A DNA stretch of 64,000 bases, from contig CANNAN010000007.1 of NCBI GenBank assembly GCA_947502635.1, positions 186,001 to 250,000 of the forward strand. Reading direction: 5' to 3'. The position numbers and the translations under genes were made by a program. This stretch comes from an uncultured Flavobacteriaceae bacterium (GTDB lineage Bacteria > Bacteroidota > Bacteroidia > Flavobacteriales > Flavobacteriaceae). Shown here one piece after another: positions 44,258 through 55,150 of this stretch; within the stretch, counting starts at the first letter, position 1, and every line of letters begins with the position of its first letter. The notes under the pieces were generated by a model. That model was not told where the DNA came from. It saw nothing but the letters and a program-made list of their open reading frames with translations, and did not search any database.

Positions 44258-47200
44258 CTAATAAAATTCAACTATAATTTTTTTAGTCTCACTATTGTTT
44301 ATTTTGAGTAAATATAAGCCACTTGAAAGCCTATTTGATAATTTCAACCTTGTAGATTTCTTATTATCATTAAATTGCACATTTTCAATTTCCATTTGAC
44401 TTCCTTTAAGATCAAATAAACTAAAAGTGTCTGTGTTTTTAGTGTTTAACACGTAAACAATACCAGAAGGATTTGGGTTTGGATAAATCATATTATCCGT
44501 ATTTATGTCTTGATATTGATTGTTTTCAAAATAAGAAGAAGCGAAATTAAATGCGTCTATTCCTATTTGTTCTCCAATTAGTCTTCCTGGTATATCATCT
44601 GCAGGTGGGTGAATACCTCCCCATAAACGAGATAAACTGCATTGATCTGATGCATCTCTATAAGTAGCCCATTGCAATTTAACATCTACAGAAGGGCCGT
44701 CTTCAAATACTAAAAACTCATTTCTTTTAGCTACAAACTCTCCCATACCATCTGGAAAATAAGCACTCCCAGTCAATAGTGTCATGACTTCGGCAGCAGC
44801 ACGTGAATAAGTTGAATGTCCTGATATATATCCCGCAAAGGGAGGTGTTACAAAACTTGGCCGTTGATAAGGCCACCAATCTTCTGCAAGGATCCAACCA
44901 ACACCTGCCGAATCACTCTCGGTATCGTTAATATATCTGTGCCCTTTCCATGCATACAGTTTTATCTTACCTACATTTTCATTTTCTCTTCCTGCTAAAG
45001 GGTCTTCTTCATCTACGATTTCAATATAACCTTCAATCAATGGAATTCCAACTTCACTATAATTGGCTAAGTTAGAACTTGTACTTTGTCCATTGTCAGC
45101 CATATACCTAATAGCCGAAATTGGTCTTATATAGTCATACCATCCTTTAATACTCCAAGCAGAGATAGCGGCATCATGCATGGCACCTCCCAATACATAA
45201 TACGATTTTATATCCCACTCTAGTGGGGCTAATATGGAACCTTTTCCATTATAGCGTTTTTCTAAGGAAGGATGGTCACTTACATAGTTTAAAATAGTAA
45301 ACCAATGTCCTGGAGGTGTTTCAGAATCTGGTCCATCTGCCCAAAACTCTGCTAAAACCCTTGTATAATCACCTCTTGGAACCATTTGAGTTTGATAACT
45401 ACTCCCTGTTATTGGATTGACCGTATAACCCTCTCCAATATCTCCACCATCCAAAAGTTTATAAAAACTTGGATAATCGTTATAATGTATTGGAAAATTT
45501 TCAATTTCTATATTGCCTATCTTCTTTGGAGATATGTCCCACATAACGCCATCATTAGGATCTAAATGTGAACTCCAGATAGAAACTAGTGAAAATCCCC
45601 ATTTATATGCTTCGGTTGATTCTGGGTTGCCAGCACCTAAATACGGAGGTGGTGTTGGGTCTTTATATACTTTATAATCATTACCATCGCGGTTATAAGT
45701 TGTTACAGAGGTATCATTCATAGCAAAAGGACTCACATGCCCCCACTCAGGACTAAGAAAATCAATAGACGAACCCTCAATTAGGTTTCCACTTTGGTCT
45801 ATGTAAGTATCTAGACTTAAAGATTGCCAACGATTGGGATCGGTTATGTTTGGGTTTCCAGGTAGCACAGGTGCCAAAGGGTTATTTACTGGATGATAAT
45901 AAGTATTCTGATAGCTTGTTTGTTCGCGAGAACCATCCATAAACCCATATTGAATATAGGTTTCGGCAATAAAATTACCTAAAGCTACAGGATCACCATT
46001 TTGGTAATTTGTACTAACAATACTTGTATCAAACCCCAATTGATTCATCAATAAATCAAATTTTTTCAAGGTTTCATCCTTGTTTGGTGAATTTTTGAAA
46101 CGATGCGATAAAATTCGATAAGCTGCATAACTGATAGCTTTTCTTAAATCATCATCGAAATTTTCCTGATTTACTGTAAATCCTGAAAATTGACTACTAA
46201 ACCCATTTATTTCGTTACCAATCAGGTATGGTTTAACAGTATGATATACGGCCCAAACATCATACATTAAAGCACTTACATGAAATAAGTTACGTGCATG
46301 AACTGTAGGTCTTGCATAATCGCCTCGAATGGCTTCTAATAAAGCTTCATTCCAAATTCTAGCAATGGATTTATCTGTGGGTACTTCGTTGACACTTAAA
46401 TTTACAATAAAATTGATTTCTTTAGAAGCACAAAGAGTATTTCTGACTACAGCAGATAATTTCCCTGTACTTTCAAACCCCCATTTTACCGTTATAGTCT
46501 CTGAATTTTGACCCGAAAGTATTTCTCCACCTTCAATTTTCCAGGTAACCGTTTGACTAGGTTGTAGTATCAAAGAATAAGTTTCAATCTTAAAATTCCC
46601 TGTATTATTAGTGCCTTCAATAACATTTGAAAAAGAAAGATACTCGCACGAGCCATCATCTACGAGCGCATTTTGGTTGTAATTACAAGAATTAGGATCT
46701 GTACAACCGTAAATTCTTGTTGAAGGCTGGTTATCTAATAACTCAAGTTTTTCATTTTCAGTGATTTTGACATGGGTATTTGGATTAATATTCATGTGTT
46801 CTTCCTCAATCCCTGAGGGCCACAAAACTTTTAAAGAGTTTATTATTTCTCCCTCTTTCAATCCAAAATGTATGGGTTTTAGACTCTGCCCCAAAAACCC
46901 TATTCCTGTATAATATCTTTTAAGTTTGTTTCCGTTGGTAGTAAGTTCGAGTATAGCACCAATAGCATCTCTATTAGAAACTGTTCCTTGTAAAGAGACT
47001 TTTAACCATTGAAGATTAGAATCTTCATTATCAATAGTTTTGTTTTCATACAACCGCGAGCCTTTATCTGAATTTGTAACAAGTAAATCCAAATCGCCAT
47101 CATTGTCATAATCAAAATCAACAGTTCCAACACTAATAGCAAAATCTTCGAGACCAGATGATTCTTGAAGCGCAAATTCATTCTGCCCATTAGCGTACCG

Positions 47201-48286
47201 ATTTTCATAGTAAACATTGGTATCGGCTCCCCATGTTCCAAATTCATAGCCATTAGTTATAAATAAATCTTCATCTCCATCAAGATCAAAATCGGCAAAT
47301 GTAGTTCCCCAAGCCCAACCTGTTTGAAGAACACCATGTTCGAATGCTTTATCTGTAAACGTGTTGTCTCCGTTATTTGTTAGTAAAACATTCTGTTGTA
47401 TTGCTGTAATAAATATGTCAAAATGCCCATCATTATTATAATCTGAAATAGCAATACCCATATCATCCACCTTAGTATCAACACCATAAGATGCGGCATC
47501 TTCTTCGAATGCATCGCCCGCTTTATTAATAAAAAGTTGATTGGCTTTTCTTAAATCATTCGCGAGGTATAAATCCAGATATCCATCATTATTAAAATCA
47601 AATGGATAAGGATTAAAACCTGGAAGGTTATTATTAGCTCCTATGTTGATAAGTTCTGAAGTATTGGTAAAAGTACCGTCGCCATTATTTTTGTACAAAA
47701 AATTAAAACTACAGCTTTTCCATGTTGGAATAAAAATATCTAAGAAACCATCATTATTATAATCAAACCATATTGCAGAAGTGTTTTCACATTCGTTTTC
47801 AGATTGTAAACCTAATTGATTGGTTTCCTCAACGAATGACCCATCACCTTGGTTACGAAATAATTGAAATTTTTTTCTGTGCGTAAATAAAATATCTGGA
47901 TGCCCATCATTATCATAATCACCCCAGAAAGCACCGTATTTAAAACCCTCAAGGGCTCTAAACTCATCTAACTCTTCTATAGTCCCATCTGAAGGCAATA
48001 AGTTAATTAACCCAGATTCGTTAGTCACATCCGTGAAAGTTCCATCATTATTGTTTCGATATAACCTACTATAGGTTAAAGGATCATTTTCCACATCTTT
48101 ATCAACGGCAACAACAAAAAAATCAAGGTAGCCATCTCCATTATAATCAGCAACTGAAACACCATTGTTTTTTGAAAAATATGATAATCCAGCTATACTC
48201 TCAACAGCTTTAAATATTTGTGTATAAGCACAATTAAAGGTTAAAAATAAACTTGCCAATAATATGCCTCTAAAATTCTTCATCAT
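44258..48286 (-). CDS. Giant T9SS cargo: FG-GAP/VCBS repeats + UnbV + vanadium-dependent haloperoxidase-like domain
   Basis: 1342 residues. There is a Sec signal peptide (about 1-22). Many FG-GAP/VCBS-type calcium loops (VADYNGDGYLDFF, WGDYDNDGHPDI, FDYNNDGFLDIF, FADFDLDGDEDLF) fill about 30-430, followed by an ASPIC/UnbV domain (about 440-520) and a CTDPNSCNYNQ Cys-rich linker. Residues about 640-1245 form a vanadium-haloperoxidase/PAP2 domain with the complete vanadate site: K1047-x6-R1054-P, S1155-G-H1157 and R1220-x5-H1226. A type A sorting domain (about 1265-1342) ends the chain. It should be exported by the type IX system. Halogenating or phosphatase activity is possible; the intact K/R/SGH/R/H set favours a vanadate enzyme. 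ATGs at 48286 and 48283 are both possible starts. Confidence 0.85.
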   Translation of the reverse strand: MMKNFRGILLASLFLTFNCAYTQIFKAVESIAGLSYFSKNNGVSVADYNGDGYLDFFVVAVDKDVENDPLTYSRLYRNNNDGTFTDVTNESGLINLLPSDGTIEELDEFRALEGFKYGAFWGDYDNDGHPDILFTHRKKFQLFRNQGDGSFVEETNQLGLQSENECENTSAIWFDYNNDGFLDIFIPTWKSCSFNFLYKNNGDGTFTNTSELINIGANNNLPGFNPYPFDFNNDGYLDLYLANDLRKANQLFINKAGDAFEEDAASYGVDTKVDDMGIAISDYNNDGHFDIFITAIQQNVLLTNNGDNTFTDKAFEHGVLQTGWAWGTTFADFDLDGDEDLFITNGYEFGTWGADTNVYYENRYANGQNEFALQESSGLEDFAISVGTVDFDYDNDGDLDLLVTNSDKGSRLYENKTIDNEDSNLQWLKVSLQGTVSNRDAIGAILELTTNGNKLKRYYTGIGFLGQSLKPIHFGLKEGEIINSLKVLWPSGIEEEHMNINPNTHVKITENEKLELLDNQPSTRIYGCTDPNSCNYNQNALVDDGSCEYLSFSNVIEGTNNTGNFKIETYSLILQPSQTVTWKIEGGEILSGQNSETITVKWGFESTGKLSAVVRNTLCASKEINFIVNLSVNEVPTDKSIARIWNEALLEAIRGDYARPTVHARNLFHVSALMYDVWAVYHTVKPYLIGNEINGFSSQFSGFTVNQENFDDDLRKAISYAAYRILSHRFKNSPNKDETLKKFDLLMNQLGFDTSIVSTNYQNGDPVALGNFIAETYIQYGFMDGSREQTSYQNTYYHPVNNPLAPVLPGNPNITDPNRWQSLSLDTYIDQSGNLIEGSSIDFLSPEWGHVSPFAMNDTSVTTYNRDGNDYKVYKDPTPPPYLGAGNPESTEAYKWGFSLVSIWSSHLDPNDGVMWDISPKKIGNIEIENFPIHYNDYPSFYKLLDGGDIGEGYTVNPITGSSYQTQMVPRGDYTRVLAEFWADGPDSETPPGHWFTILNYVSDHPSLEKRYNGKGSILAPLEWDIKSYYVLGGAMHDAAISAWSIKGWYDYIRPISAIRYMADNGQSTSSNLANYSEVGIPLIEGYIEIVDEEDPLAGRENENVGKIKLYAWKGHRYINDTESDSAGVGWILAEDWWPYQRPSFVTPPFAGYISGHSTYSRAAAEVMTLLTGSAYFPDGMGEFVAKRNEFLVFEDGPSVDVKLQWATYRDASDQCSLSRLWGGIHPPADDIPGRLIGEQIGIDAFNFASSYFENNQYQDINTDNMIYPNPNPSGIVYVLNTKNTDTFSLFDLKGSQMEIENVQFNDNKKSTRLKLSNRLSSGLYLLKINNSETKKIIVEFY

Positions 48287-48553
48287 AATAAATTATAAAA
48301 TTCAGAAGTGCTTTTTGTATTTACTAGTTGTTATACTGATTTATGTATACCTATTAATACAACAACACTATAATACTAATAGAAAAAAGCAAGTATATCC
48401 AATTGTTCTTATTTACATATGAATAAAGATAATATACTTGCCGCAACCATATTATACCAAATATAATTCAAATTTATAATCCGTTATTTTGAAATTCATT
48501 TGGTATTATTAAATCCAAAACTCACAAGCTGTGTAAATCTTTTAAATAAGAAA

Positions 48554-48576
48554 AAAGGCGGAAAATTTCCGCCTTT
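48554..48576. terminator. Terminator of the SusC/D operon
   Basis: AAAGGCGGAAA and TTTCCGCCTTT form an 11-bp stem with A and T tracts outside. It lies 31 bases after the stop of the LamG lipoprotein gene, closing the minus-strand operon. The rest of the 48287-48606 gap shows nothing else. Confidence 0.85.
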
Positions 48577-48606
48577 AATATTAATAAGACACTTAAGTTT
48601 AAAATA

Positions 48607-50484
48607 TTAATCTTTATTCCAAAATACGCCTCCTTTAAGAGTACCAGTATAGACTCCTGTTTCATCCAAAACTTGAATACCAGCCACACGGTCTAGGGGG
48701 AAATACATTCTCAAACCTGTTTCTGTTCCTGCAATATCTGCATCTAACTCACCAACACTTCTAACAGTATCCCAATAACGAATATCTTTAACAGACCCAA
48801 GCAAATCTCCACCTCTAAAGAAATCAATTTCTGGTGCCGCCCATCCACTTGGTAATCCAAAGCCTGATTGTTGTGCAACCATTACTTTATTTACATATAC
48901 TGTAGCAACATCTGCTGTGGCATCATAAACCAAAGCAATGTGATACCAATCTTGTGAAGGCACAACAGCCACTGGATCTGAATTAGCAGATTGCCAGCCA
49001 AGGGTATCGCCTGCATAAGATTGAGCCTTTAGTTGTCCTGACATAAAGAAACTATCTTCAGAGCTTGGGTCTTCGACACCAGTGACAAGCATTTTATAAT
49101 GATTGTTATTGTATATCTCGGTCTCACCAAACCCGAGGAACGATCCAAACTGCATTTCAAACTCGATTGTATAATCACCTGATGGTGTATAAGCTGGTGT
49201 TATTCTGAAAAAATCTTCTTCAGGAGTATCTTCAGGTTTTGTTACACCGTTTGTGTCAGCTACCAAGTTATTATTTAAATAATCAATAGTACTTAGCAAA
49301 TTTGCAGCTGTATCATCTATCGTAGCTTGTGAAGGGTCAGAACTAAGTAGTTCTTCGGCCTCTGTTAATAGATTATTAATGAAATCTAAAGTTCCAACTG
49401 GATGGTCCCCATCTTGTGTTCCTTCTGAAACAACATTGTCTCTGTAGTCTTTCATTGAAGCAATTGCTTCCTCCAAAGCTGTATATACTTTCACAATTAT
49501 TGGAGGTTCTGTAACCCAATCAATCTTACCTTGTAATGTAGCAGTATAATCTCCTGTTACATCACTAAAACTAGACCCTAAATCTGATCCAAATGGAAAA
49601 TAACACTCTAAGCCAGGTTCTGTACCTTCAAAGGTAGTGCCTATATTTGATTGAATTGTTGCTTGATCTAAGACACTATTCCAAACTTTGAATTCTTTAA
49701 CAACAGCACTACATACTCTATCTGTCCATGTAGGGCTATTACCAATAACAAATGAAACGTCTGCAGCCAATAAATGGTTATGTTGTTGTTCCACCACTAA
49801 ATCACCATTAATGTATAATTTTTGTTCAGAGCCAGTATTGGTAAATGCAATATCAACCCATTCACCACCTTTTATTGCTCCTGCGCCAGCAGATGTGTCT
49901 TTCCAGCCACTTCCATCCCCAACAACAACTTGTATGTTCCCATCTCCAAAATAACGAACCCCAAAACCACTATCAGGTCCAGGTTGTTCTGCTGAAAATA
50001 AGTTATTTGAATACCCTTTTTGGTTTAATTCAACGGCGTATACTTGTGTTTCAATTGTAAAAGCGCCATTTAATATTGGTTTAATATTATCAGATAACAT
50101 GATGTATGTATCATTCTCTTGTTGAATCCAAGGGTTAGCAACAGCAACAATACTAGCTAAAAAAGCATCTATTCCTGCGTTTAACTTAACAACGGCATCA
50201 TCTATATTTGCTTGAGATTTGGAAGTATCTATACGCTTATATATCCAATTTACAATGGCTTGTAAAGCATCTTTTGATCCTGGCTGATAATCGCCCGCAC
50301 TTATTCCTTCTACAGCTGTTGCAATTAAATTTTCAGCTTCTACTATTCTTGCTTCTAATTGAGCAATATCAAAATTCCCTCCTGTAGCGTCATCGTCATT
50401 ACCACATGAAACTATAAAAAGCATCAACACTAGTGGTAGCAATGTAACTACAGCTAATTTTTTTATGTTATTAATTGTTTTCAT
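48607..50484 (-). CDS. LamG-domain surface lipoprotein of the PUL (candidate glycan-binding protein)
   Basis: A 625-residue lipoprotein: the signal ends in FIVSC (Cys about 27), with GNDDDATGG after it. Helical FIVAR-like regions (about 40-115 and 335-415, AQLEARIVEAENLIATAVEGI and FINNLLTEAEELL) alternate with two LamG/concanavalin-like beta-sandwiches (about 130-330 and 420-620; GEWVDIAFTNTGSEQKLYINGDLV and QDWYHIALVYDATADVATVYVN). It follows susD by nine bases. In SusC/D operons the third gene usually encodes a surface glycan-binding protein, so binding of N-glycan or glycoprotein is likely. Enzymatic residues are not evident. Confidence 0.8.
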   Translation of the reverse strand: MKTINNIKKLAVVTLLPLVLMLFIVSCGNDDDATGGNFDIAQLEARIVEAENLIATAVEGISAGDYQPGSKDALQAIVNWIYKRIDTSKSQANIDDAVVKLNAGIDAFLASIVAVANPWIQQENDTYIMLSDNIKPILNGAFTIETQVYAVELNQKGYSNNLFSAEQPGPDSGFGVRYFGDGNIQVVVGDGSGWKDTSAGAGAIKGGEWVDIAFTNTGSEQKLYINGDLVVEQQHNHLLAADVSFVIGNSPTWTDRVCSAVVKEFKVWNSVLDQATIQSNIGTTFEGTEPGLECYFPFGSDLGSSFSDVTGDYTATLQGKIDWVTEPPIIVKVYTALEEAIASMKDYRDNVVSEGTQDGDHPVGTLDFINNLLTEAEELLSSDPSQATIDDTAANLLSTIDYLNNNLVADTNGVTKPEDTPEEDFFRITPAYTPSGDYTIEFEMQFGSFLGFGETEIYNNNHYKMLVTGVEDPSSEDSFFMSGQLKAQSYAGDTLGWQSANSDPVAVVPSQDWYHIALVYDATADVATVYVNKVMVAQQSGFGLPSGWAAPEIDFFRGGDLLGSVKDIRYWDTVRSVGELDADIAGTETGLRMYFPLDRVAGIQVLDETGVYTGTLKGGVFWNKD

Positions 50485-50493
50485 ATATATATT

Positions 50494-52029
50494 TTAAAAA
50501 TTGCTATTCATTAAACCACCAGATTTAGCTTTAGAATCAGTAGTATCAAACCATAATTTAATATCCATTCTATCTGTTTCTATAGTGTTTTGAGATGCAG
50601 GCATAAAGCTAGAGTCGAATATATGAGCATTATCTGGGTATCTAATACGCTTAACCCAAGTACCTGAAGCCACAGAAGAATTACTACTTACCCCATCTAC
50701 TGGCAATGTAATATCTGGGTAATCTGTACGTCTAAAATCCGCCCATGCTTCTACCCCGTTAGGGAAGTTTGCTATATATTTTTGAGTAATCAATTGCTTT
50801 AATTGCGCTTCATTAGACCCTGAAAGTGCGGTTAAGCCATTAATATAATCTGTTGCTGCTGTTGCATCTACACCTACAAAATTCATAGAAGCTTCTATAC
50901 CTTCCATATATAAGGCATTCGCATCTCCTGCTGCCCATCCTCTTAAAGCAGCTTCTGCTCTTAAAAATAATACTTCACTATAGAACATAATAGGTAAATA
51001 ATGAGAAGTATCTCCTCCATTGCCAACAAAACCAACATAACCTCCATCTAAATTGATAGTTGCAAAATCGTTTGTATCTGCTGGTAACACATCATATCCA
51101 TTTACGACTCCAACTAGATCTGAATTTCCAGCTAATGGAGAGCTTGGTTTATATGCGAGCCATCTGTGGGCTCTTGGGTCTTCTCCTATTGAAGATTGAT
51201 TGTATAATAAATCTGTAAAGGTTTTTGAGGCTCTTACATTATCCCAAGCAAAAGCCATTTGGTGTAAATAATCATACCAACCGCTTGACCATAATGGAAT
51301 TTGGGCAACATCTGCATTACTTAACATAGCTCCATCTGAAATTGCTGCAGCTGCCTCAGTTTGTGCTTTAGTTGGATCTACATTAGATAAGCGCATTGCT
51401 AAACGTAAACGCATTGAATTTCCAAAACGCTTCCATTTTTCTAAATCTCCTTTAAATATAAGGTCTTGATCAACATCAAAAGCATATTGGGATGAATCGC
51501 TTGCGTCTATAGCATTCGTTGCTGCTGCTAACCTAACAAATAAATCGTAATAAATTTCTTGTTGCGCATTATAAGGAACACTATCTCCCATACCAGCTCC
51601 AAAATATGGCATATCTCCATAATTTTGTAGCATACGTGCCCATTCAGTACATATCCAAATTTCTAATTGAGCCATCGAATTTCGGTATACAGGATCCTCA
51701 CCATACCAAGTTAATAACTGGTTTGCTTCGGCCAATGTTTGTGTAAAAAATTCATTCCATTGATTTCCAATCCATCCATCAACATACTCATATCTTGGCG
51801 ACTCAAAGCCAGACACTGTATTTGCCCAATATTGTGAAAACAAGTCTGGATATAAGTTTATATTACGTTGATAATTTCTTGTAGGGTTTTGTAAAAGTGG
51901 GTTGAACATAATTCCTGGTTCAACTTGAACAACAGCATCCTTTTGTGTATTAATTTCTTCAAAATCATCTGTACAACCAACTGTAAAAGCTAATAGTACA
52001 ATTCCTAAAAATAAAATTCTTTTTTTCAT
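50494..52029 (-). CDS. SusD/RagB-family nutrient-binding lipoprotein (SusD-like_2)
   Basis: 511 residues. The lipoprotein signal ends in FTVGC (Cys about 19), then TDDFEEINTQKDAVVQVEPG. The N-terminal NINLYPDLFSQYWANTVSGFES ... NQWNEFF and later helical TPR units fit the SusD-like_2 subgroup. The C-terminus has QLITQKYIANFPNGVEAWADFRRTDYPDI, the usual SusD block. It sits on the TonB transporter encoded 13 bases upstream and should bind the glycan at the cell surface. It is co-transcribed with susC and the LamG gene. Confidence 0.93.
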   Translation of the reverse strand: MKKRILFLGIVLLAFTVGCTDDFEEINTQKDAVVQVEPGIMFNPLLQNPTRNYQRNINLYPDLFSQYWANTVSGFESPRYEYVDGWIGNQWNEFFTQTLAEANQLLTWYGEDPVYRNSMAQLEIWICTEWARMLQNYGDMPYFGAGMGDSVPYNAQQEIYYDLFVRLAAATNAIDASDSSQYAFDVDQDLIFKGDLEKWKRFGNSMRLRLAMRLSNVDPTKAQTEAAAAISDGAMLSNADVAQIPLWSSGWYDYLHQMAFAWDNVRASKTFTDLLYNQSSIGEDPRAHRWLAYKPSSPLAGNSDLVGVVNGYDVLPADTNDFATINLDGGYVGFVGNGGDTSHYLPIMFYSEVLFLRAEAALRGWAAGDANALYMEGIEASMNFVGVDATAATDYINGLTALSGSNEAQLKQLITQKYIANFPNGVEAWADFRRTDYPDITLPVDGVSSNSSVASGTWVKRIRYPDNAHIFDSSFMPASQNTIETDRMDIKLWFDTTDSKAKSGGLMNSNF

Positions 52030-52042
52030 GTCTTTTTAACTT

Positions 52043-55000
52043 TTAAAAATTAAGGTTAAGCGAAAATCCATACGATCTCGTTACGGGCACAGGAGAAAAA
52101 TCAAAAGCTTGAGCTCCAAACGACGTATTATAAACACCAGAATCGGGTACTGTTCCAGGCGTATTTCTATAAAGGTAAAACAGGTTCCTACCAATTAAGG
52201 ACAATCTAGCATTGCTAATAACTCCATTTCCTAATTTGCTTAATATATTTTTTGGAATGGTATATCCAATTGATAATTCGGTTAACTTCATAAAAGAAGC
52301 ATCATACATAAACTCTTCTGAAATTCCTGATACTCTACCCCAATATGCTTGTGGTGACACTATCGTAACATTAGCACTTCCATCAGCCTGATTACCTTCA
52401 ACAAAAAATGGCTCTCTACCAAAGCTCAATGTTTTTGCAGCGTTACCACTTGCTGTAGCACCAGCTTCAGTTAATGAGTAAATGTCTCCACCTTGTTGCA
52501 TACCAAATAAGGCATTTAGGGATACATTTTTATAATTAATGTTCAAACCAATTGATCCTGTAAAATCTGCTTGAATATTACCTAGTTTCTCCTTCTCTTC
52601 AGTTCTTAAAGGCAAACCATCTGCTCCAATAACAAAGTCTCCATTCGCATCTCTTTGATAGGCAAAACCATAAATATCGCCCAACTTCTCACCTTCAATA
52701 GCTCTTACTTCTTGTGATATTGTGTTGCTATTAAAGAAAAAATAAGGAGGTACTTCACCGTTTTCCAATCTATAAAATTCTTCTAATACACCTTCATTTT
52801 TCGCAAAATTAAGTGTTACACCCAAATCAAAATCTTCAGTTTTTACGGGTATGGCATTAACAATAATTTCTATTCCCTTATTACTAACCAACCCTAAATT
52901 AGTTACTCTACTTGGGAATCCTGTACTTCTGGAGATATCAATAGGTACTATTTGATTTTCAGTTTGTTCGTTATAGTAAGTAAAATCAATACCTAATCTG
53001 TTTTTAAATGCCCTTAACTCTAAACCAAATTCTGTACTAGATGATATTTCTGGTTTTAGATCTCTATTTACTAACCTATCAGGAACACTACTTGTTAATA
53101 AATTAAAATTCCACGTTGAGAATTCAAAAACAGGATTAGTTTGATACGGCGTTGTATCCTTTCCTAATTGAGCCCATGATCCTCTTATTTTAAAATAATT
53201 AATCCAATCTGGCATTTGTGTCATTTCAGAAATTAGAACACTTAGACCTACAGATGGGTAGAAATAAGAATTATTGGCTACTGGCAAAGCTGAAGACCAA
53301 TCATTTCTAGCTGTAGCTGTTAAAAAAAGATAATCTTTGTAGGATACATCAAGTAAACCATAAACCGATTGTATTTCTCTTTCTGAAAAAGTTTCTTTTG
53401 TTGATAAAGCTGTACCTGCATTAAGGAAAAAATCTCTTTCTGATGCTAATTTTCCTGAAGTACTTCTTAACGTTTCAGATTGTCTATTCATTTTATTACC
53501 TCCAATACTCAAACCAAAGTCAATATCTTCATTTATTTCCTTATTATAACTCAATAAAAACTCCATATTCTCTTCAGTAAAAAACTTCTCAGAGGTATTG
53601 TAATTTGGCCTTTGGTCACTTGCATTATCAGGAAACCTATAACCATCTATTGATTCATATCTATACGTATCAAGACCATACTTAAGTCTAAGTTTTAAAT
53701 CGCTTGTAAACTTTATTGTAGTTGCTAAATACCCAAAAAACCTATTACGTTCATCACTATTAACTATTGATCTTTGAATAAAGTACGGATTTCTTGCATT
53801 TGCATTAGGATTTTCTGTCAATACCGAATTAGCCCCATATAAGTATTCTCTTGTTTCTCCGTTTAAGGTTACAAACCCTGGTGCTAAATCTTGCGATCGA
53901 ATGTTAGCTGGCATTGAATTGAAAAAAGAAACATAACTATAATTTCCTACTTCTGGTCTTTGCTGACCTTCATTTTTAATATATGATATTTTTGAATCAA
54001 CATTTAACCAAGAGTTTATATCGAAAGCCCCTTTAAAATCGACATTAAGCTTATCAATTTGGTTATTATCAAAAACGCCCTCAGCTTTATCTTTAGCAAT
54101 AGAAACACGATAATTCCCTTCATCTGTTGCCTTAGAAAAGGCTAACGAATGTCTTACATTTATAGCTGTACGTGTAAAATCTTCTAGTTGATTTGAAGCA
54201 ACTTCGTATGGCAGTTGCACTCCCGTCCACGATAATCTTTCAACGCCATCAAAACGTGGACCCCAAGAAGCTCCAGAAGTTTCATCATAAACGCCTCCAA
54301 TTCCTTGTCCGTATTCTTTTTGAAGATCTAAAAAGTAAGCCGCTTCAGAAAACACGGTAGAACCAGAGTAACTTATACCAAGACCATCAGACTTTTTACC
54401 ACTTTTAGTAGTTATAAGAACAACCCCATTTGCACCACGAGACCCATATAAAGCAGCTGCTTGACCACCTTTTAAAACGGAAACACTTTCTATGTCATCA
54501 GGATTAATATCTAAAAGTCCTCCACCATTTGAAATACCTCCAAATAAATCCTCAGGATCACTTGTATCATCGGCTGCAAATGGCACCCCATCAATTACCC
54601 ACAATACTTTATCATCGCCAATTAAAGAACTTGTTCCACGTAAATCAAGTCTGGCATTTCCTCCTATTCCTCCAGTGGTTGTTATATTTACACCTGCCAC
54701 CTTGCCTTGTAAAGCAGTATTAATGTTTCCATTAGCAGCAACGGTTAAATCTTCAGCATCAACTTCTTGAACGGCATATCCTAATGCTTTTTTCTCTCTT
54801 TTAATACCTAAAGCGGTTACTACAATTTCATCTAACGCCTCTAAACTTGACAATAATATTACATTAATAGTTTTTTGTCCTATAGATGAAATTTTCTGAT
54901 TTTGAAAACCCAACATAGAGAAAACCAAGGTTCCATCATTTGATAAATCAATAGTATATTTCCCATCAAAATCTGAAGAAACACCTATGTTAGTGCCTTC

Positions 55001-55138
55001 TAAAATCACGCTAGCCCCTGGTAATGGCACACCACTTTCGTCTGTTATAGTTCCAGAAACCGTTTTGCTTTGCGCCAATATTGTTCCTCCGGACAATAAA
55101 AAGACAAAGACTAAAAAATTTAGTAATTTTTTACACAT
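52043..55138 (-). CDS. SusC/RagA-family TonB-linked outer-membrane transporter
   Basis: 1031 residues. The signal peptide is about 1-22 (LVFVFLLSGGTILAQ). A carboxypeptidase-regulatory-like domain (about 27-100, SGTITDESGVPLPGASVILE) is followed by the plug with VDAEDLTV..NINTALQGKVAGVNI and RGTSSLIGDDKVLWVIDGVP, and a 22-strand barrel ending in FSLNLNF. It imports oligosaccharides with TonB energy, here probably N-glycan fragments, in complex with the SusD protein. There is no N-terminal STN domain, so it is not anti-sigma-coupled. A 10-base phased repeat lies in its leader (55151-55180). Confidence 0.95.
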   Translation of the reverse strand: MCKKLLNFLVFVFLLSGGTILAQSKTVSGTITDESGVPLPGASVILEGTNIGVSSDFDGKYTIDLSNDGTLVFSMLGFQNQKISSIGQKTINVILLSSLEALDEIVVTALGIKREKKALGYAVQEVDAEDLTVAANGNINTALQGKVAGVNITTTGGIGGNARLDLRGTSSLIGDDKVLWVIDGVPFAADDTSDPEDLFGGISNGGGLLDINPDDIESVSVLKGGQAAALYGSRGANGVVLITTKSGKKSDGLGISYSGSTVFSEAAYFLDLQKEYGQGIGGVYDETSGASWGPRFDGVERLSWTGVQLPYEVASNQLEDFTRTAINVRHSLAFSKATDEGNYRVSIAKDKAEGVFDNNQIDKLNVDFKGAFDINSWLNVDSKISYIKNEGQQRPEVGNYSYVSFFNSMPANIRSQDLAPGFVTLNGETREYLYGANSVLTENPNANARNPYFIQRSIVNSDERNRFFGYLATTIKFTSDLKLRLKYGLDTYRYESIDGYRFPDNASDQRPNYNTSEKFFTEENMEFLLSYNKEINEDIDFGLSIGGNKMNRQSETLRSTSGKLASERDFFLNAGTALSTKETFSEREIQSVYGLLDVSYKDYLFLTATARNDWSSALPVANNSYFYPSVGLSVLISEMTQMPDWINYFKIRGSWAQLGKDTTPYQTNPVFEFSTWNFNLLTSSVPDRLVNRDLKPEISSSTEFGLELRAFKNRLGIDFTYYNEQTENQIVPIDISRSTGFPSRVTNLGLVSNKGIEIIVNAIPVKTEDFDLGVTLNFAKNEGVLEEFYRLENGEVPPYFFFNSNTISQEVRAIEGEKLGDIYGFAYQRDANGDFVIGADGLPLRTEEKEKLGNIQADFTGSIGLNINYKNVSLNALFGMQQGGDIYSLTEAGATASGNAAKTLSFGREPFFVEGNQADGSANVTIVSPQAYWGRVSGISEEFMYDASFMKLTELSIGYTIPKNILSKLGNGVISNARLSLIGRNLFYLYRNTPGTVPDSGVYNTSFGAQAFDFSPVPVTRSYGFSLNLNF

Positions 55139-55150
55139 ACGTTATTGTTT

